DNA from: Achromobacter sp. UMC71 | GTDB taxonomy: Bacteria > Pseudomonadota > Gammaproteobacteria > Burkholderiales > Burkholderiaceae_B | Assembly: GCF_014170305.1 (NCBI RefSeq) | Contig: NZ_LZZT01000036.1 | Location: forward strand, 1 to 64,000 | Direction of reading: 5' to 3' | Length of the DNA: 64,000 nt | Part shown: positions 1-9,718 of the stretch, one piece after another | How positions within the stretch are numbered: the first letter of the stretch is position 1 | Layout: every line of letters begins with the position of its first letter | Translations under genes and position numbers: made by a program | The notes under the pieces: generated by a model | What the model saw: only the letters and a program-made list of their open reading frames with translations | What the model was told of the DNA's origin: nothing | Databases searched by the model: none

Positions 1-165
1 TGGTGTCACTTCCAGCAATAGGATGAGGCCGGAATACCGGTGAGAGATACGCTATTTTGTCACTTTCCCGACGAAAATTGGCAGGCGGGGCGCAGCGCCA
101 GTTCCTACACTAGCTTCAGCGCCCGGCGTGCCGCCGGCGCATGGCCCATTTTTTTCCCACCCCCC

Positions 166-1422
166 ATGAATTCCGCCCAGAATCCCGCTGTCGATATGCC
201 GGACCAGGCCGCGCCCGCGGCCGCCCCGGCGCCCAGCCCCGCCGTGTCCGATCCGTCCACCGCGTTCAAGGTACTGGGCGCGATCAGCGTGGCGCACCTG
301 ATGAACGACATGATCCAGTCGATCCTGTTGGCCATCTACCCGATGCTAAAAGAGTCGTTCAGCCTGTCGTTCGCGCAGATCGGCCTGATCACGCTGGTCT
401 ACCAGCTGGCGGCGTCGCTGCTGCAGCCGTTCATCGGGTTCTACACCGATCGCAATCCCAAGCCGTATTCGCTGCCCGTGGGCATGGGCTTTACGCTGGT
501 GGGGCTGTTGTTGCTGTCGGTGGCGCCGTCGTTCGGCTGGCTGCTGGTGGCGGCGGTGCTGGTAGGCACGGGGTCGTCGGTGTTCCATCCCGAGTCGTCG
601 CGGGTGGCGCGCATGGCCTCGGGCGGGCGCCACGGCCTGGCGCAGTCGCTGTTTCAGGTGGGTGGCAATGTCGGCTCGGCCCTGGGGCCGCTGCTGGCGG
701 CGCTGTTCATCATTCCGCATGGCCAGGGCAGCGTGGCCTGGTTCTCGCTGGCCGCGCTGTTCGGCATCGTGGTGCTGACCGGCATCGGCCGCTGGTACAG
801 CGCCAACCGTGTGCGCCTGAAGCCGCGCGCCCGGCGCGAAGGCGCGGACAACGGCCTGACGCGCAACCAGGTGCTGGGTGCGTTGGGGGTGCTGGGCCTG
901 CTGGTGTTTTCCAAGTACTTCTACCTGTCCAGCCTGAACAGTTATTTCACGTTCTACCTGATCGACAAATTCGCCTTGTCGGTGCGCGAGGCGCAGCTGT
1001 ACCTGTTCCTGTTCCTGGCCGCGGTGGCGGTGGGCACGGTGGTCGGCGGTCCGGTGGGCGACCGCATCGGCCGCAAGATCGTGATCTGGGTGTCGATCCT
1101 GGGCGTGGCGCCGTTCACGTTGATGCTGCCCTACGCCAACCTGTTCTGGACCGGCGTGCTGGTGGTGATCATCGGCATGGTGCTGGCGTCGGCGTTCTCG
1201 GCCATCGTGGTCTATGCGCAGGAACTGGTGCCGGGCAAGGTCGGCATGATCGCGGGCCTGTTCTTCGGCTTCGCCTTCGGCATGGGCGGGCTGGGCGCGG
1301 CCGCGCTGGGCAAGCTGGCCGACGCGACCAGCATCGGCTATGTGTACCAGGTGTGCGCGTACCTGCCGCTGCTGGGCGTGGTGGCGGTGCTGCTGCCCAA
1401 CGTGGAACGCAAGCGAGCCTGA
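166..1422 (+). CDS. MFS exporter, fosmidomycin-resistance (Fsr) type
   Basis: Inner-membrane drug/proton antiporter-like protein of about 418 aa with roughly 12 hydrophobic segments. The sequence after the Pro/Ala-rich N-terminus (AHLMNDMIQS, the FHPESSRVAR loop and the GDRIGRK motif between helices) is typical of the Fsr branch of the major facilitator superfamily, whose E. coli member exports fosmidomycin. The substrate here is unknown. The frame is open back to position 40, but the ATG at 166 gives a normal N-terminus; ATG 196 is a second option. It converges on pgaD and shows no operon partner in the window. Confidence 0.85.
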   Translation: MNSAQNPAVDMPDQAAPAAAPAPSPAVSDPSTAFKVLGAISVAHLMNDMIQSILLAIYPMLKESFSLSFAQIGLITLVYQLAASLLQPFIGFYTDRNPKPYSLPVGMGFTLVGLLLLSVAPSFGWLLVAAVLVGTGSSVFHPESSRVARMASGGRHGLAQSLFQVGGNVGSALGPLLAALFIIPHGQGSVAWFSLAALFGIVVLTGIGRWYSANRVRLKPRARREGADNGLTRNQVLGALGVLGLLVFSKYFYLSSLNSYFTFYLIDKFALSVREAQLYLFLFLAAVAVGTVVGGPVGDRIGRKIVIWVSILGVAPFTLMLPYANLFWTGVLVVIIGMVLASAFSAIVVYAQELVPGKVGMIAGLFFGFAFGMGGLGAAALGKLADATSIGYVYQVCAYLPLLGVVAVLLPNVERKRA

Positions 1423-1494
1423 TGCGGGGGCGGCCGCAGGCGCTTGCCTGGCCCGCCGCCCGGCAAGCCCGCAGCCCGGGATGCCGGGCGCGGC

Positions 1495-1947
1495 TCAGGC
1501 AGCGCTGGCCGGCACCGCGCTCAGGCGCGGACGCGCCGTGTCGATGCCGCGGATCTCGCCGTCGCCGCTGTGGTGGATGACGGCGATGCGGGCGCCGCGC
1601 AGCTGGGCAAGCTGCTGCGGCGTGACCGCGAAGCTCATGGCCAGCTGGTAGTCGTCGAGCGCCTCGATGGGCCGGCGGCGGTCCATGCCGCCAAAGCGCA
1701 GGTGGTTGTAGACCGCCCAGGCCACCAGCACGGCCGCGTTGACCAGCGCCAGCAGGGCATAGCTGCCCAGCGTATGCAGCGTGGGCAGGAAGCTCGGCCA
1801 CAGCGGGGCCTCTGGGCCGCTGGCGGCGCCGCGCAGGATGGCGGCGATGCCCGAGCCGAATAGATAGACGAAGGCGAACCAGCCCACCGCGGTCAACAGC
1901 AGATCGAACAGGTAGCCCGCGCGCGAGCGTTGCGTGGTGATGATCAT
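1495..1947 (-). CDS. pgaD: PgaD, PNAG synthase accessory subunit
   Basis: Small inner-membrane protein of 150 aa with two hydrophobic segments near the N-terminus, followed by a cytosolic tail. In E. coli PgaD pairs with the glycosyltransferase PgaC to make poly-beta-1,6-N-acetylglucosamine, and c-di-GMP binding stabilises the pair. Assignment rests mainly on position as last gene of pgaABCD plus size and topology, because PgaD sequences are poorly conserved. The start ATG overlaps the pgaC stop as ATGA, indicating translational coupling. The frame stays open further upstream inside pgaC, but that extension is a shadow of pgaC. Confidence 0.88.
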   Translation of the reverse strand: MIITTQRSRAGYLFDLLLTAVGWFAFVYLFGSGIAAILRGAASGPEAPLWPSFLPTLHTLGSYALLALVNAAVLVAWAVYNHLRFGGMDRRRPIEALDDYQLAMSFAVTPQQLAQLRGARIAVIHHSGDGEIRGIDTARPRLSAVPASAA

Positions 1948-3281
1948 GAGGCGTCCGGAGATTGGATGCCGCGGTCGGGGCTGGTCCAGCGCGCGCGCCG
2001 GGCCTGCTTGCGCAGCATGACTTTGGGGAAACTGACCAGGGTCGTAAACAGGCTGACCATCCAGTAGGCCAGCGGATACCAGATGACCCAATACAGCGCG
2101 CGCCACAGGCCGGGCTCGTAGCGGCGGTCGATCAGGATGCTGATGGCGAACTGCAGCAGGCAGACCACGGCCAGCATCATGCCGGTGAAGGCCGGCGGCA
2201 TCAGGCTGGCGATGTGCATGTTGTGGGGCAGGGTCACGACCTGGCTGATCAGCCACAGCAGCACCGACACGCCGAAGGCGAAGGCCCAGGCGGTGGACAG
2301 GCAATATTCCAGCATCAGCGGCCACAGGCGGCGGTGGCGCCAGGTCCAGATCGAGCGCAGGTTCTTCAGGAACACTTCGGCGCCGCCCTGGGCCCAGCGT
2401 AGGCGCTGCTTCCACAGGCCGCGCAGCGTCTCGGGCATCAGGATCCAGCACAGGCCGCGCGGCTCGTAGAAGATCGACCAGTGATCGCGCTGCAGCTTCC
2501 AGCTGATGTCGATGTCTTCGGTGATCATGTCCAGGCTCCAGTAGCCGACCCGGTCCAGCGCGGCGCGGCGAAAGGCCGCCACCACGCCGGATACGGTGAA
2601 GACCTGGCCGTAGACGCGCTGGGTGCGCTTGATCAGCCCGATGATGGACGAGAACTCGCCCACCTGGATGCGGCCGATCAGGGTCGAGCGAGTGCGGATG
2701 CGAGGGTTTCCGGTGACGGCGCCCACGCGCGGATTGTCGATCAGCGGGGCCACCAGGTAGGCGGCCGCGTCCGGGTCCAGCACCGCGTCGCCGTCGATGC
2801 AGACCAGGTATTCGCTGCGCGCGGCCAGCGCGCCCATGCGCAGCGCCATGGCCTTGCCCTGGTTCTGCGCCAGGTGCACGACCCGCAGGCGCGGATGCCG
2901 GGCGGCCAGGCGGTCCAGCATCGGGCCGGTGTCATCGCTGGAGCCGTCGTTGATGGCGATGACTTCGATGTTGGGATAGTGCTGGCCCAGCGCGGCCAGC
3001 AGGGTTTCTTCGCCGTTGGCGGCCTCGTTGTAGCAGGGCACCAGGATGGAGATCAGGGGGGCGCCGGCGAGCGCGGGCGGCGGGTGGCCCGGGCCCCAGT
3101 CCCAGCGCCGTTCCCAGTGCCACCAGAAATACAGGCCGCCGGCCATCCACATGCCGGACATGAAGAGCGGGTAGAAGAAGACGAAGCCCAGCAGCGCCTG
3201 GCCGGTCAGCATCATGGTGAAGCCGAACGGCGCGCCCAGCACCGCCAGCAGGATAATCAGGGCAATCAGTCGGTCGATCAT
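1944..3281 (-). CDS. pgaC: PgaC, PNAG glycosyltransferase
   Basis: Family-2 processive glycosyltransferase of 445 aa (E. coli PgaC is about 440) that polymerises UDP-GlcNAc into PNAG at the inner membrane. Two N-terminal membrane helices are followed by the GT-A domain with VPCYNEA near residue 81, DGD at 163-165, TED at 254-256 and QRLRW at 292-296, the expected donor, metal, catalytic-base and acceptor motifs. Further C-terminal helices form the channel. I start at the ATG that overlaps the pgaB stop (ATGA); the frame is open 42 codons further up but only through pgaB sequence. Confidence 0.95.
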   Translation of the reverse strand: MIDRLIALIILLAVLGAPFGFTMMLTGQALLGFVFFYPLFMSGMWMAGGLYFWWHWERRWDWGPGHPPPALAGAPLISILVPCYNEAANGEETLLAALGQHYPNIEVIAINDGSSDDTGPMLDRLAARHPRLRVVHLAQNQGKAMALRMGALAARSEYLVCIDGDAVLDPDAAAYLVAPLIDNPRVGAVTGNPRIRTRSTLIGRIQVGEFSSIIGLIKRTQRVYGQVFTVSGVVAAFRRAALDRVGYWSLDMITEDIDISWKLQRDHWSIFYEPRGLCWILMPETLRGLWKQRLRWAQGGAEVFLKNLRSIWTWRHRRLWPLMLEYCLSTAWAFAFGVSVLLWLISQVVTLPHNMHIASLMPPAFTGMMLAVVCLLQFAISILIDRRYEPGLWRALYWVIWYPLAYWMVSLFTTLVSFPKVMLRKQARRARWTSPDRGIQSPDAS

Positions 3282-5359
3282 CGGATGGGATACCAGGCTT
3301 CGGAGAGGGCGGGCCGGATGCCTTGCAACCGGGGCTGATCTTGCGAGAAGTCGTCGGGGTAGTAGCCGAAGCTGCGCGCGCCGCGCAGTTGCAGGCGCTG
3401 CATCCAACCGGCCAGGACGGCGGTGTCCACCGGCGTGACCTCGGGGCGGCCGGGACCGGTGCGCCAGTCGCGCGCCTGCAGTTCGAACACGGTGCGGTCC
3501 AGCCCGCCGGGGCGCTGGGCGACCTTGTCCACCAGCTTGTCCAGCCAGGCGTTTTCCTGCCCCGCGGGCACGTTTTCCATCAACGGCATGGCCATGGGCG
3601 CGGTCCAGTCGTAGGCGCCCAGGAAGTCGTCCAGGTTCTGCGCGAACCAGGTTTCGGACTGCGGCTCCAGGATCGGCATGGCGAAGATGTTGCGCGCGGT
3701 CTTGATCTGCGGGCCGCGCACGGCGCGCACCCGCGCGGTCAGATCGGCCGTGAAGTCGACCAGCGCGCGGCTCTTGTAGCGGGTCCAGCGTTGCAGCGTG
3801 GCGGGGTCGGCGCGCAGTTGCGCGATGTCGCCTGGCAGGCCGGCGGCGCGGTAGGCGGCCAAGGCGCCGGGGCTGGCGTCTTCAAAGTCGGACAGCACAG
3901 CGTCGTCATGGAAGAGGATGCCGTCGAAGATCGCGTGGCGAGCCAGGTCTTCGTAGAGGTCGCCGATGCGGGCGCGGGCGGTGGCGTCGAACGGGGACAG
4001 GCGGCGGTACTGGTCGGGATCGGGCTGCGGGGCAGGCTGCGGCTCGGCCTTTGACCCGGACGGCGCATCCGGCTGTGACCCGGGCGCGTCCGGCTGCCAA
4101 CGCGTCACCCGCGGGATGGCGGGGTCCAGGTCGTAGGCCAGCACCGGCATCCAGGCGTAGACCATCACGTTCGCCCGGTTGTGCAACTGCCAGGCCGCGC
4201 GGTTGAGCAGGTCGGCGCGCATGGGTAGCCAGCGGTTGGGGAAATAGACGGAGCGCACCAGCCCATCGCCCGTGGGGTCCGAGTAGGCCTGCAGAAACAC
4301 CGTGTTGATCTGCATGTCCAGGATGCGCTGCACCAGCTCGCCCAGGTTGCGGTCGGTCTGGGCCGGATCCGGGTCGTAGACGTAGTCCAGGTCCACGTGG
4401 GCCACGCGCATGAAGGGCGTGGCTTCCATGCCCACGACGCTGTTGGCGAACGACTTCAGCGCCGGATCGCTGGCCAGCAGCAGGCGCGGCGTGGACATCA
4501 GGCGGTCGAGGCGGCCGGCGCCGTCTTCCAGCGTCAGCGCCAGCTGGTAACCGTGCTCGGCGGTGATGCGCAGGGTGGTGCCGCCTTCGGCGCCATAGGG
4601 CCAGACCCACACGCGCGGCGCCTTGCCGGTGACGCGTTCGATCTTGCGGCTGATGGCGGCTACGTCGGCGCCCATGCGGGCATTGAACTGTGCCTCGGTT
4701 TCATATTGGCGGGTCTTGGCGTCGTAGGCGCGAACGGCGGCGGCCGGCTCGGTGTTGCCTTGCGGGTTGGCCAGCGCGCCGTAGTGCGAGGCGTTGGTGT
4801 GTGCGGCGATCTCGACCAGGCCGGATTGCGAGATCTCGCGGATTTCGTCCCAGTTCAGGAAGCGGCCGCGCGGTTCGGGGCTGCCGCCGAAGTCCACGGG
4901 CTTACCGGCCGGCGTGTCCATCCAGGTGCCGACGGGCGCCAGCAACGCGGGCCAGCGATAGGCCTTCAGGATCGGCAGCACGCGGGTGTAGAAGCTGCGG
5001 TAGCCGTCGTCGAACGACAGCAGCACGGCGCGGTCAGGCAACGGCGCGCCGCCCTGGCGCGCGGCCAGGATCTGGTCGACGGTGACGGCCTGGTAGCCGT
5101 TTTCGCGCAGCCAGGCCAACTGGTCGACCAGGCGGTCGGTGCGCACGCTGAGAAAGCCCTGGTCGGGGTCTTCGTCTTCGACGTCGTGGTAGGCCAGCGC
5201 CAGGAAGTGGCCGGTCTTCCACGGTTGTTCGGCGGCGGCTGCGGGCCGTTCGGACGGCGGCGTGTAGACGGGAATGTCCTTGGCGCAGGCGGTCAGCGCC
5301 AGGATGAGCAGCAGCAACAAGGCCGCCAGGAAAATGCGGGTGGGTAGCTTGAGCAGCAT
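3278..5359 (-). CDS. pgaB: PgaB, PNAG deacetylase/hydrolase lipoprotein
   Basis: Outer-membrane periplasmic lipoprotein of 693 aa. A signal peptide ends in the lipobox LTAC, with the lipidated Cys at residue 25. The N-terminal polysaccharide deacetylase domain carries AYHDVEDED and a His-containing AAHTNASH segment; in E. coli PgaB this domain partly de-N-acetylates PNAG for export. The C-terminal half matches the GHL13 glycoside-hydrolase-like domain. Start chosen at the ATG 7 bp after the pgaA stop; a start 8 codons upstream would overlap pgaA. A Ser/Pro/Gln-rich linker (around 4040-4100) sits within the C-terminal half. Confidence 0.95.
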   Translation of the reverse strand: MLLKLPTRIFLAALLLLLILALTACAKDIPVYTPPSERPAAAAEQPWKTGHFLALAYHDVEDEDPDQGFLSVRTDRLVDQLAWLRENGYQAVTVDQILAARQGGAPLPDRAVLLSFDDGYRSFYTRVLPILKAYRWPALLAPVGTWMDTPAGKPVDFGGSPEPRGRFLNWDEIREISQSGLVEIAAHTNASHYGALANPQGNTEPAAAVRAYDAKTRQYETEAQFNARMGADVAAISRKIERVTGKAPRVWVWPYGAEGGTTLRITAEHGYQLALTLEDGAGRLDRLMSTPRLLLASDPALKSFANSVVGMEATPFMRVAHVDLDYVYDPDPAQTDRNLGELVQRILDMQINTVFLQAYSDPTGDGLVRSVYFPNRWLPMRADLLNRAAWQLHNRANVMVYAWMPVLAYDLDPAIPRVTRWQPDAPGSQPDAPSGSKAEPQPAPQPDPDQYRRLSPFDATARARIGDLYEDLARHAIFDGILFHDDAVLSDFEDASPGALAAYRAAGLPGDIAQLRADPATLQRWTRYKSRALVDFTADLTARVRAVRGPQIKTARNIFAMPILEPQSETWFAQNLDDFLGAYDWTAPMAMPLMENVPAGQENAWLDKLVDKVAQRPGGLDRTVFELQARDWRTGPGRPEVTPVDTAVLAGWMQRLQLRGARSFGYYPDDFSQDQPRLQGIRPALSEAWYPIR

Positions 5360-5366
5360 GGCGGTC

Positions 5367-7895
5367 TCAGAAGCGGTAGGCAAGGTCGAACGTGATGCGC
5401 AATTCGCGCTCGCGCTGGCCGTCGTACGGGCGGCTGATGCCGGTGACCATGGCGCCCATGTCCAGCACGTCGTTGGCGCGGTAGCGCTGGCCGTAGCCCA
5501 GGGCGATGACGCCGCCGGTGCCGTAGCCTTGCTGGGTATAGGCGCCGGCGCCGATCGTGCCGATCTGTTCCCAGGCGGTTTCGTAGCGGCGGTACAGCGT
5601 GTGGGTCACACGAGCGCCGGGCAGCAGCATCAGGTCCGAGCGGGGATTGAAGTAGGGCGCGTCGTCGCGGCTGTTGCGCTGGGTCGACAGGTCCAGCGTC
5701 AGGTCGGCCTTCAGGTGCGGCGCGGTGTAGACGCGCTCGCGGCCGGCCAGCCCCAATTCCCAGCGCTGGTTGCCGTCGGAAAAGCGTGACGGCGCCAGCG
5801 ACAGCGTCCATTCGCGCCGTTCGTTAGCGCGCCAGCGCACGTAGCCGGACAGACGGTTGGACGAGATGTCGTTGGTGAGCGCGCGCAGCGGCGTGTCGCG
5901 CGACATCACTTCGCCGCCGCCGCCCACTTGCCAGTGATCGTCCAGATCGTAGGCGGCCGACAGGCGCAGACCCGGTTTGACGCCGTAGCCGTAGCTGTGG
6001 GTGGAGACTTCGCCTTCGACGGTCAGGTCGCGGCCGCGCCACTCTACGCCGGTGCGCAGCCAGCGGTAGTTGCCGCGGCCTTCCTCGAAGTCGCCGGTGG
6101 CGTAGCCGCCGCCGCCGAACGCGCGCCAGTTGTAATCGATGGGCGGCGAGTACAGGACGGCGTCGATGCCGAAGTCGCCGTTGCCGTTCACCGGGCTGTC
6201 CGAGGCCAGCCCGCGATAGCCTTCGATGCGCAGTTCGGCCTTGTTGTGAACTTCCCATTCGCGGGCCAGGCGGCGGCTGGTCAGGTCGTCGGGGGCGCGC
6301 GCCAGCGTGTCGGCGGACAGGGCTTCGGCCTGGCGCCATTCCTGCAGGTCCATGGCGGTGAAGCCCTGGCCGTTCTCGACCGACAGCGCGCGCGGCGCCA
6401 GCGTTTCGGCTAGTTTCAGTTCGCGTTCGGACGCGCGCGGCCGGTCGCGCTTGCGGTAGGCCGACGCCAGGTCGGCGCGCAGGGTGGAGTTGTTGGGCGC
6501 GTTGGCGACCATGTCTTCCAATTGCTGCTGGGCGGCGACGGTGTCGTCGGCCAGCAACCGGGCGCTGGCCACGGTCTGGGCGCTGGCCAGTTTCAGGTCG
6601 TTGGGGTTGCGGGTGGCCTGGCCCTTGTAATACAGCCACGGCGCGTAGCCGGATCCGACCGCGTCGGTGACCGGCGCGGTCTGGTCGAACTGTTCGGCTT
6701 CGGCCAGCGCGTAGTACAGGCCGGTCTCGGTGCTGAGGCGGTCTTCGGGATCGTCCTGGCGCCAGGCCTCGCCGGCGGCCACCTGACGGTACAGATCGCG
6801 CGCCTTTTCGGGCTGGCGCAGGTACAGGTAGGCCGAGGCGACATCGTTCAGCGCGTAGCGCGGCACGGCCACGCCTTGCACCTGCAGCGCTTCGTATTCG
6901 GCCACCAGCTCGGCCATGCGGACCCGGGCGTGAAGGGCGTGCAGGCGGTCGATGCGGGCGCGCACGACATCGGCCTGCGCCGGCTCGCCCAGCGCCTGCC
7001 AGGCGGGGATCAGTTCGGCATAGCGCGCCAGCGCGCGGTCGGCGATGACGAAGCGCTCTGCTTCGCTGCGGGTGGGCATGGACGCCAGCCGCACCTGCTG
7101 GGCCACGGCGTCGGCCTCGAAGCGCCGCAGTTCGGCGGCGCCGTACAGGTCCGGGTGCTGGCGGGCCAGCGCCAGCGCTTGCCCGGCCATGCGGGCCCGG
7201 CTGAGCGCGTCGATGTATTCACGTAGCACGTAGGGCGTGCCGGGGGCGATGGCCAGCGCCTGGTCGGCCTGGTGCAGGGCTTCGTAGGGCTGGCGCAGGC
7301 GCACGTGGACGTAGCTCAGCGCCAGGCGCGCGTCGGCGTTGCGCGGTTCGCGTTTGATCCAGGCCTGGCCGGCATCGCGGGCCGCGGCGGTCTGGCCGGC
7401 GTCGGCCAGTGTCATGATTTCGCCGGCGGTGAAGGCGGCTTGGCCCGGATGGCGGTGCTGGCCGGCGCGGAAGGCCGTCAGGGCCTCGGGCCAGCGGCGC
7501 AGGTCGCGATAGGCGCGTGCCGCGGCCAGCTGGATGTCGGCGGGCAGGGCGGCGGTCGAGGGCAGTGTTTCGTAGGCGGCCACGGCTTCGGCCGGGCGGC
7601 CGGCCCAGCCGGCGATGACGATGTGGTCGTAGACCGCCTGGCGGCTGGCATCGGGCCCTTGCTGGCGCAGCATGGCCAGCGCGGGCTCGTAGTCGCCGGC
7701 CCGGGCGCGCGCGATCAGCGCGTCGTAATCGTTGCCCTGGGCGGCCCATGCCGGGGCGGCCCACGCCAGGGCCGGCGCCAATACGGCGCAGGCCGTCAGG
7801 GCCTGCCAGCGGGCGCAGGCAGCGCGTAGCGGCGGCTGCATAAGCGGGGCATGGCGGGCGTCCTCGCCCCGTCGGGGCGTTCCTTTTTTCAGCAT
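5367..7895 (-). CDS. pgaA: PgaA, PNAG outer-membrane export porin with TPR domain
   Basis: Outer-membrane protein of 842 aa. An N-terminal export signal (hydrophobic stretch ending AWAA) precedes a long helical TPR-repeat region of about 500 residues and a C-terminal beta-barrel ending in the terminal Phe typical of Bam substrates (LAYRF). In E. coli PgaA binds and secretes PNAG. The ATG at 7895 has GGAAG about 8 nt upstream and is preferred; an internal ATG at 7841 would give a shorter leader, and the frame is open to 7952. First gene of the operon, with a long upstream region that may form a leader RNA. Confidence 0.93.
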   Translation of the reverse strand: MLKKGTPRRGEDARHAPLMQPPLRAACARWQALTACAVLAPALAWAAPAWAAQGNDYDALIARARAGDYEPALAMLRQQGPDASRQAVYDHIVIAGWAGRPAEAVAAYETLPSTAALPADIQLAAARAYRDLRRWPEALTAFRAGQHRHPGQAAFTAGEIMTLADAGQTAAARDAGQAWIKREPRNADARLALSYVHVRLRQPYEALHQADQALAIAPGTPYVLREYIDALSRARMAGQALALARQHPDLYGAAELRRFEADAVAQQVRLASMPTRSEAERFVIADRALARYAELIPAWQALGEPAQADVVRARIDRLHALHARVRMAELVAEYEALQVQGVAVPRYALNDVASAYLYLRQPEKARDLYRQVAAGEAWRQDDPEDRLSTETGLYYALAEAEQFDQTAPVTDAVGSGYAPWLYYKGQATRNPNDLKLASAQTVASARLLADDTVAAQQQLEDMVANAPNNSTLRADLASAYRKRDRPRASERELKLAETLAPRALSVENGQGFTAMDLQEWRQAEALSADTLARAPDDLTSRRLAREWEVHNKAELRIEGYRGLASDSPVNGNGDFGIDAVLYSPPIDYNWRAFGGGGYATGDFEEGRGNYRWLRTGVEWRGRDLTVEGEVSTHSYGYGVKPGLRLSAAYDLDDHWQVGGGGEVMSRDTPLRALTNDISSNRLSGYVRWRANERREWTLSLAPSRFSDGNQRWELGLAGRERVYTAPHLKADLTLDLSTQRNSRDDAPYFNPRSDLMLLPGARVTHTLYRRYETAWEQIGTIGAGAYTQQGYGTGGVIALGYGQRYRANDVLDMGAMVTGISRPYDGQRERELRITFDLAYRF

Positions 7896-8148
7896 CTGTA
7901 GTACTTCCGCAGTTGCGATATGGGCGCTCGTGGCTCCGCCGGCCAGGCGCACGTGCGCCGCGTTGCCGAGTCATGCGCAGCGCAAGCGCCAAAGGCGCCG
8001 GCGGCGAAGAGAATGAGCGTTCAGGTTTTCACTGCGCGGCGCCCGCTACGGGGACCTTCGCACTCGCGCCAGCGTGTATTGACATTCAAACGGGCCTCGC
8101 ATGAGCGCCCGAATGACTAGCTGCTGGGGAGTACATGGCTAGTACGCG

Positions 8149-8167
8149 CCGCACCCGTGGGGTGCGG
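8149..8167. promoter_or_regulatory. Perfect 8-bp hairpin in the pga upstream region
   Basis: CCGCACCC and GGGTGCGG flank a 3-nt loop GTG. No T-run follows on either strand, so this is more likely an operator or leader stem than a terminator. It would lie within the predicted pga leader. Confidence 0.4.
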
Positions 8168-8203
8168 TCTCGGCGCTTCGGATGGCGCCGTCGACAGTCG
8201 AAC

Positions 8204-8234
8204 TTTATGGGTTTTCGGCCGATCCAACTGTCAA
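8204..8234 (-). promoter_or_regulatory. Candidate sigma-70 promoter for pgaABCD
   Basis: Read on the minus strand there is an exact TTGACA (8234-8229) followed after 19 bp by CATAAA (8209-8204), four of six matches to the -10 consensus. Spacing is longer than ideal. Transcription from here would leave about 300 nt before the pgaA start. Confidence 0.35.
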
Positions 8235-8494
8235 TTAGTGCAAAGGACGGGCCGTTGCCCGGGGCCTTGGCGTATTCTTTGCCGCATACCGTGCAACCGT
8301 CGTGGCCGGTATCCCGCCAGCTGGCACACCCGGCACGGAACGTTTCATGCGACGGAGGTGGCAGGATGCTTTGCCACGCTGGTAACAAAAGACGTCAAAG
8401 ATACTGGTGTGTAACGCGTCCCCGACTGTGAGTCCGGTGCAACAGATGTTCCAAGCGACGGCGACCGCCCACGAGGGCGCGAAGCCGCAAACAC

Positions 8495-9718
8495 ATGACG
8501 ACTGCTTTATTTTTTCTCGTATGGGGTCTGGCGACGGCGCTGGCCCTGCCGCTGCTGCTGCCGTTCCATGCGCGAGGCATCGAGGGCGTGCGGACCTTCA
8601 CGGCCGCCAACGCGCTGGCGGTGCTGTCGCTGCTGGCCTACGCCTCGTCGGAGCTGATGCCGCCCGGCATCTACGTGATGGTGTCCAACGCCGCCTGGCT
8701 GGCCGCGATGAGCCTGGTGTACGTGGGCGTGCGGCAGTTCTTTGGATTGCGGCCGCATGCCCGGCGCGCCATCCTGGCCGCCGCGATCGGCGTCGTGGCG
8801 ATGGCGCTGATGCTGTATGCCGCCGACAACCTGATCGGGCGCATGACGCTGTTTTCCGGCTACACCTGTGTGTTCATGGGCGCCACGGGGCGGGTCGTCT
8901 ACCGCCAGCGCAAGCGTATCCAGACGCCCGGCGTGATGCTGTACGTGATGCTGTCGATGTTCGGCCTGGCCGCGCTGAGCGCGTTGCGCGCCGCGGTCTA
9001 CGGCAGTGGCTGGGTGCATGCGGCCTCGCTGCTGGATCCGGCGCCCTGGGGCCTGTTCTTCATGGTCTGTGGATCGGTGACCGTGCCGGCGCTGTTCCTG
9101 GCGCTGCTGCTCCTGATCCAGACCACGCTGTCCGAGCAGATGCAGGCCGCGCTGACCTTTGACGGCCTGACCCGCGCCTATTCGCGCCGCAGCATCCTGG
9201 ACGAGCTGGAACACGAGTTGCAGCGCTGCGAACGCGGCGACGGCCGGCTGGCGGTGCTGGTGCTGGACATCGACCACTTCAAGTCCATCAACGACCGCTA
9301 CGGCCACGCGGCGGGCGACAGCGCGCTGCGCCATTTCGCCCAGGTGGTGCCCAGGGCAGTGCGCGCCAGCGACCGTTTCGGCCGCCTGGGGGGCGAGGAA
9401 TTCGTGCTGCTGATGTATGGCTGCGATGCCGCTCACGCGCTGGTGCAGGCGCAGCGGGTGTGCGATGCGCTGCGCGATTCGCCGTTGTACCTGCAGGGGC
9501 AGGAAGTGCGCATGACCACCAGCGGCGGCGTGGCGACGTTTCAGCCGGGCGACACGGCCGATGGCATTCTGGCCCGCGCCGACCTGGCGCTATACAAGGC
9601 CAAGGAGCTGGGGCGCGACCGTATCGAAATGGCCTGGAGCGGGCGCGGGCCGGGCCGCCAGATGGCCCGGGGCGAGGCGGACGGCGCCGCCACGCTGGCG
9701 CCGGGCACTACGGTTTGA
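8495..9718 (+). CDS. Membrane-bound GGDEF diguanylate cyclase
   Basis: Protein of 407 aa with about six or seven N-terminal membrane segments (residues 1-210) and a C-terminal GGDEF domain. The active-site loop is GGEEF at 299-303, a functional variant, and RASD at 290-293 sits exactly five residues before it, the RxxD inhibitory site for product feedback. LDIDHFKSIND around 257-267 supplies the metal/GTP site. It should therefore make c-di-GMP under feedback control. Divergent from pgaABCD, whose PgaC-PgaD synthase is c-di-GMP activated in E. coli, so a functional link is likely but inferred. Its last 11 bp overlap the convergent peptidase gene. Confidence 0.92.
   Translation: MTTALFFLVWGLATALALPLLLPFHARGIEGVRTFTAANALAVLSLLAYASSELMPPGIYVMVSNAAWLAAMSLVYVGVRQFFGLRPHARRAILAAAIGVVAMALMLYAADNLIGRMTLFSGYTCVFMGATGRVVYRQRKRIQTPGVMLYVMLSMFGLAALSALRAAVYGSGWVHAASLLDPAPWGLFFMVCGSVTVPALFLALLLLIQTTLSEQMQAALTFDGLTRAYSRRSILDELEHELQRCERGDGRLAVLVLDIDHFKSINDRYGHAAGDSALRHFAQVVPRAVRASDRFGRLGGEEFVLLMYGCDAAHALVQAQRVCDALRDSPLYLQGQEVRMTTSGGVATFQPGDTADGILARADLALYKAKELGRDRIEMAWSGRGPGRQMARGEADGAATLAPGTTV

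Larger units (their letters stand above)
7896..8494. other. 599-bp intergenic region between divergent pgaA and diguanylate cyclase genes
   Basis: No convincing gene is present; short open frames here lack ribosome sites and family resemblance. It holds a candidate minus-strand promoter at 8204-8234, a strong hairpin at 8149-8167, and a GC-rich, structure-prone stretch before the GGDEF gene (about 8375-8494) that includes the imperfect hairpin CCGACT-GTG-AGTCCGG. If the promoter is real, the pga mRNA would have a leader of about 300 nt. Confidence 0.6.

Noticed and set aside
1474-1489. GCCCGG-GATG-CCGGGC hairpin between the Fsr-type gene and pgaD as terminator
   Set aside because: A six-bp stem with no T-run on either strand is expected by chance in such GC-rich DNA.
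8375-8440. Cobalamin-riboswitch-like words (CCCCGACTGTGA)
   Set aside because: The B12 box and the rest of the conserved core are missing, and the downstream gene is not a cobalamin gene.
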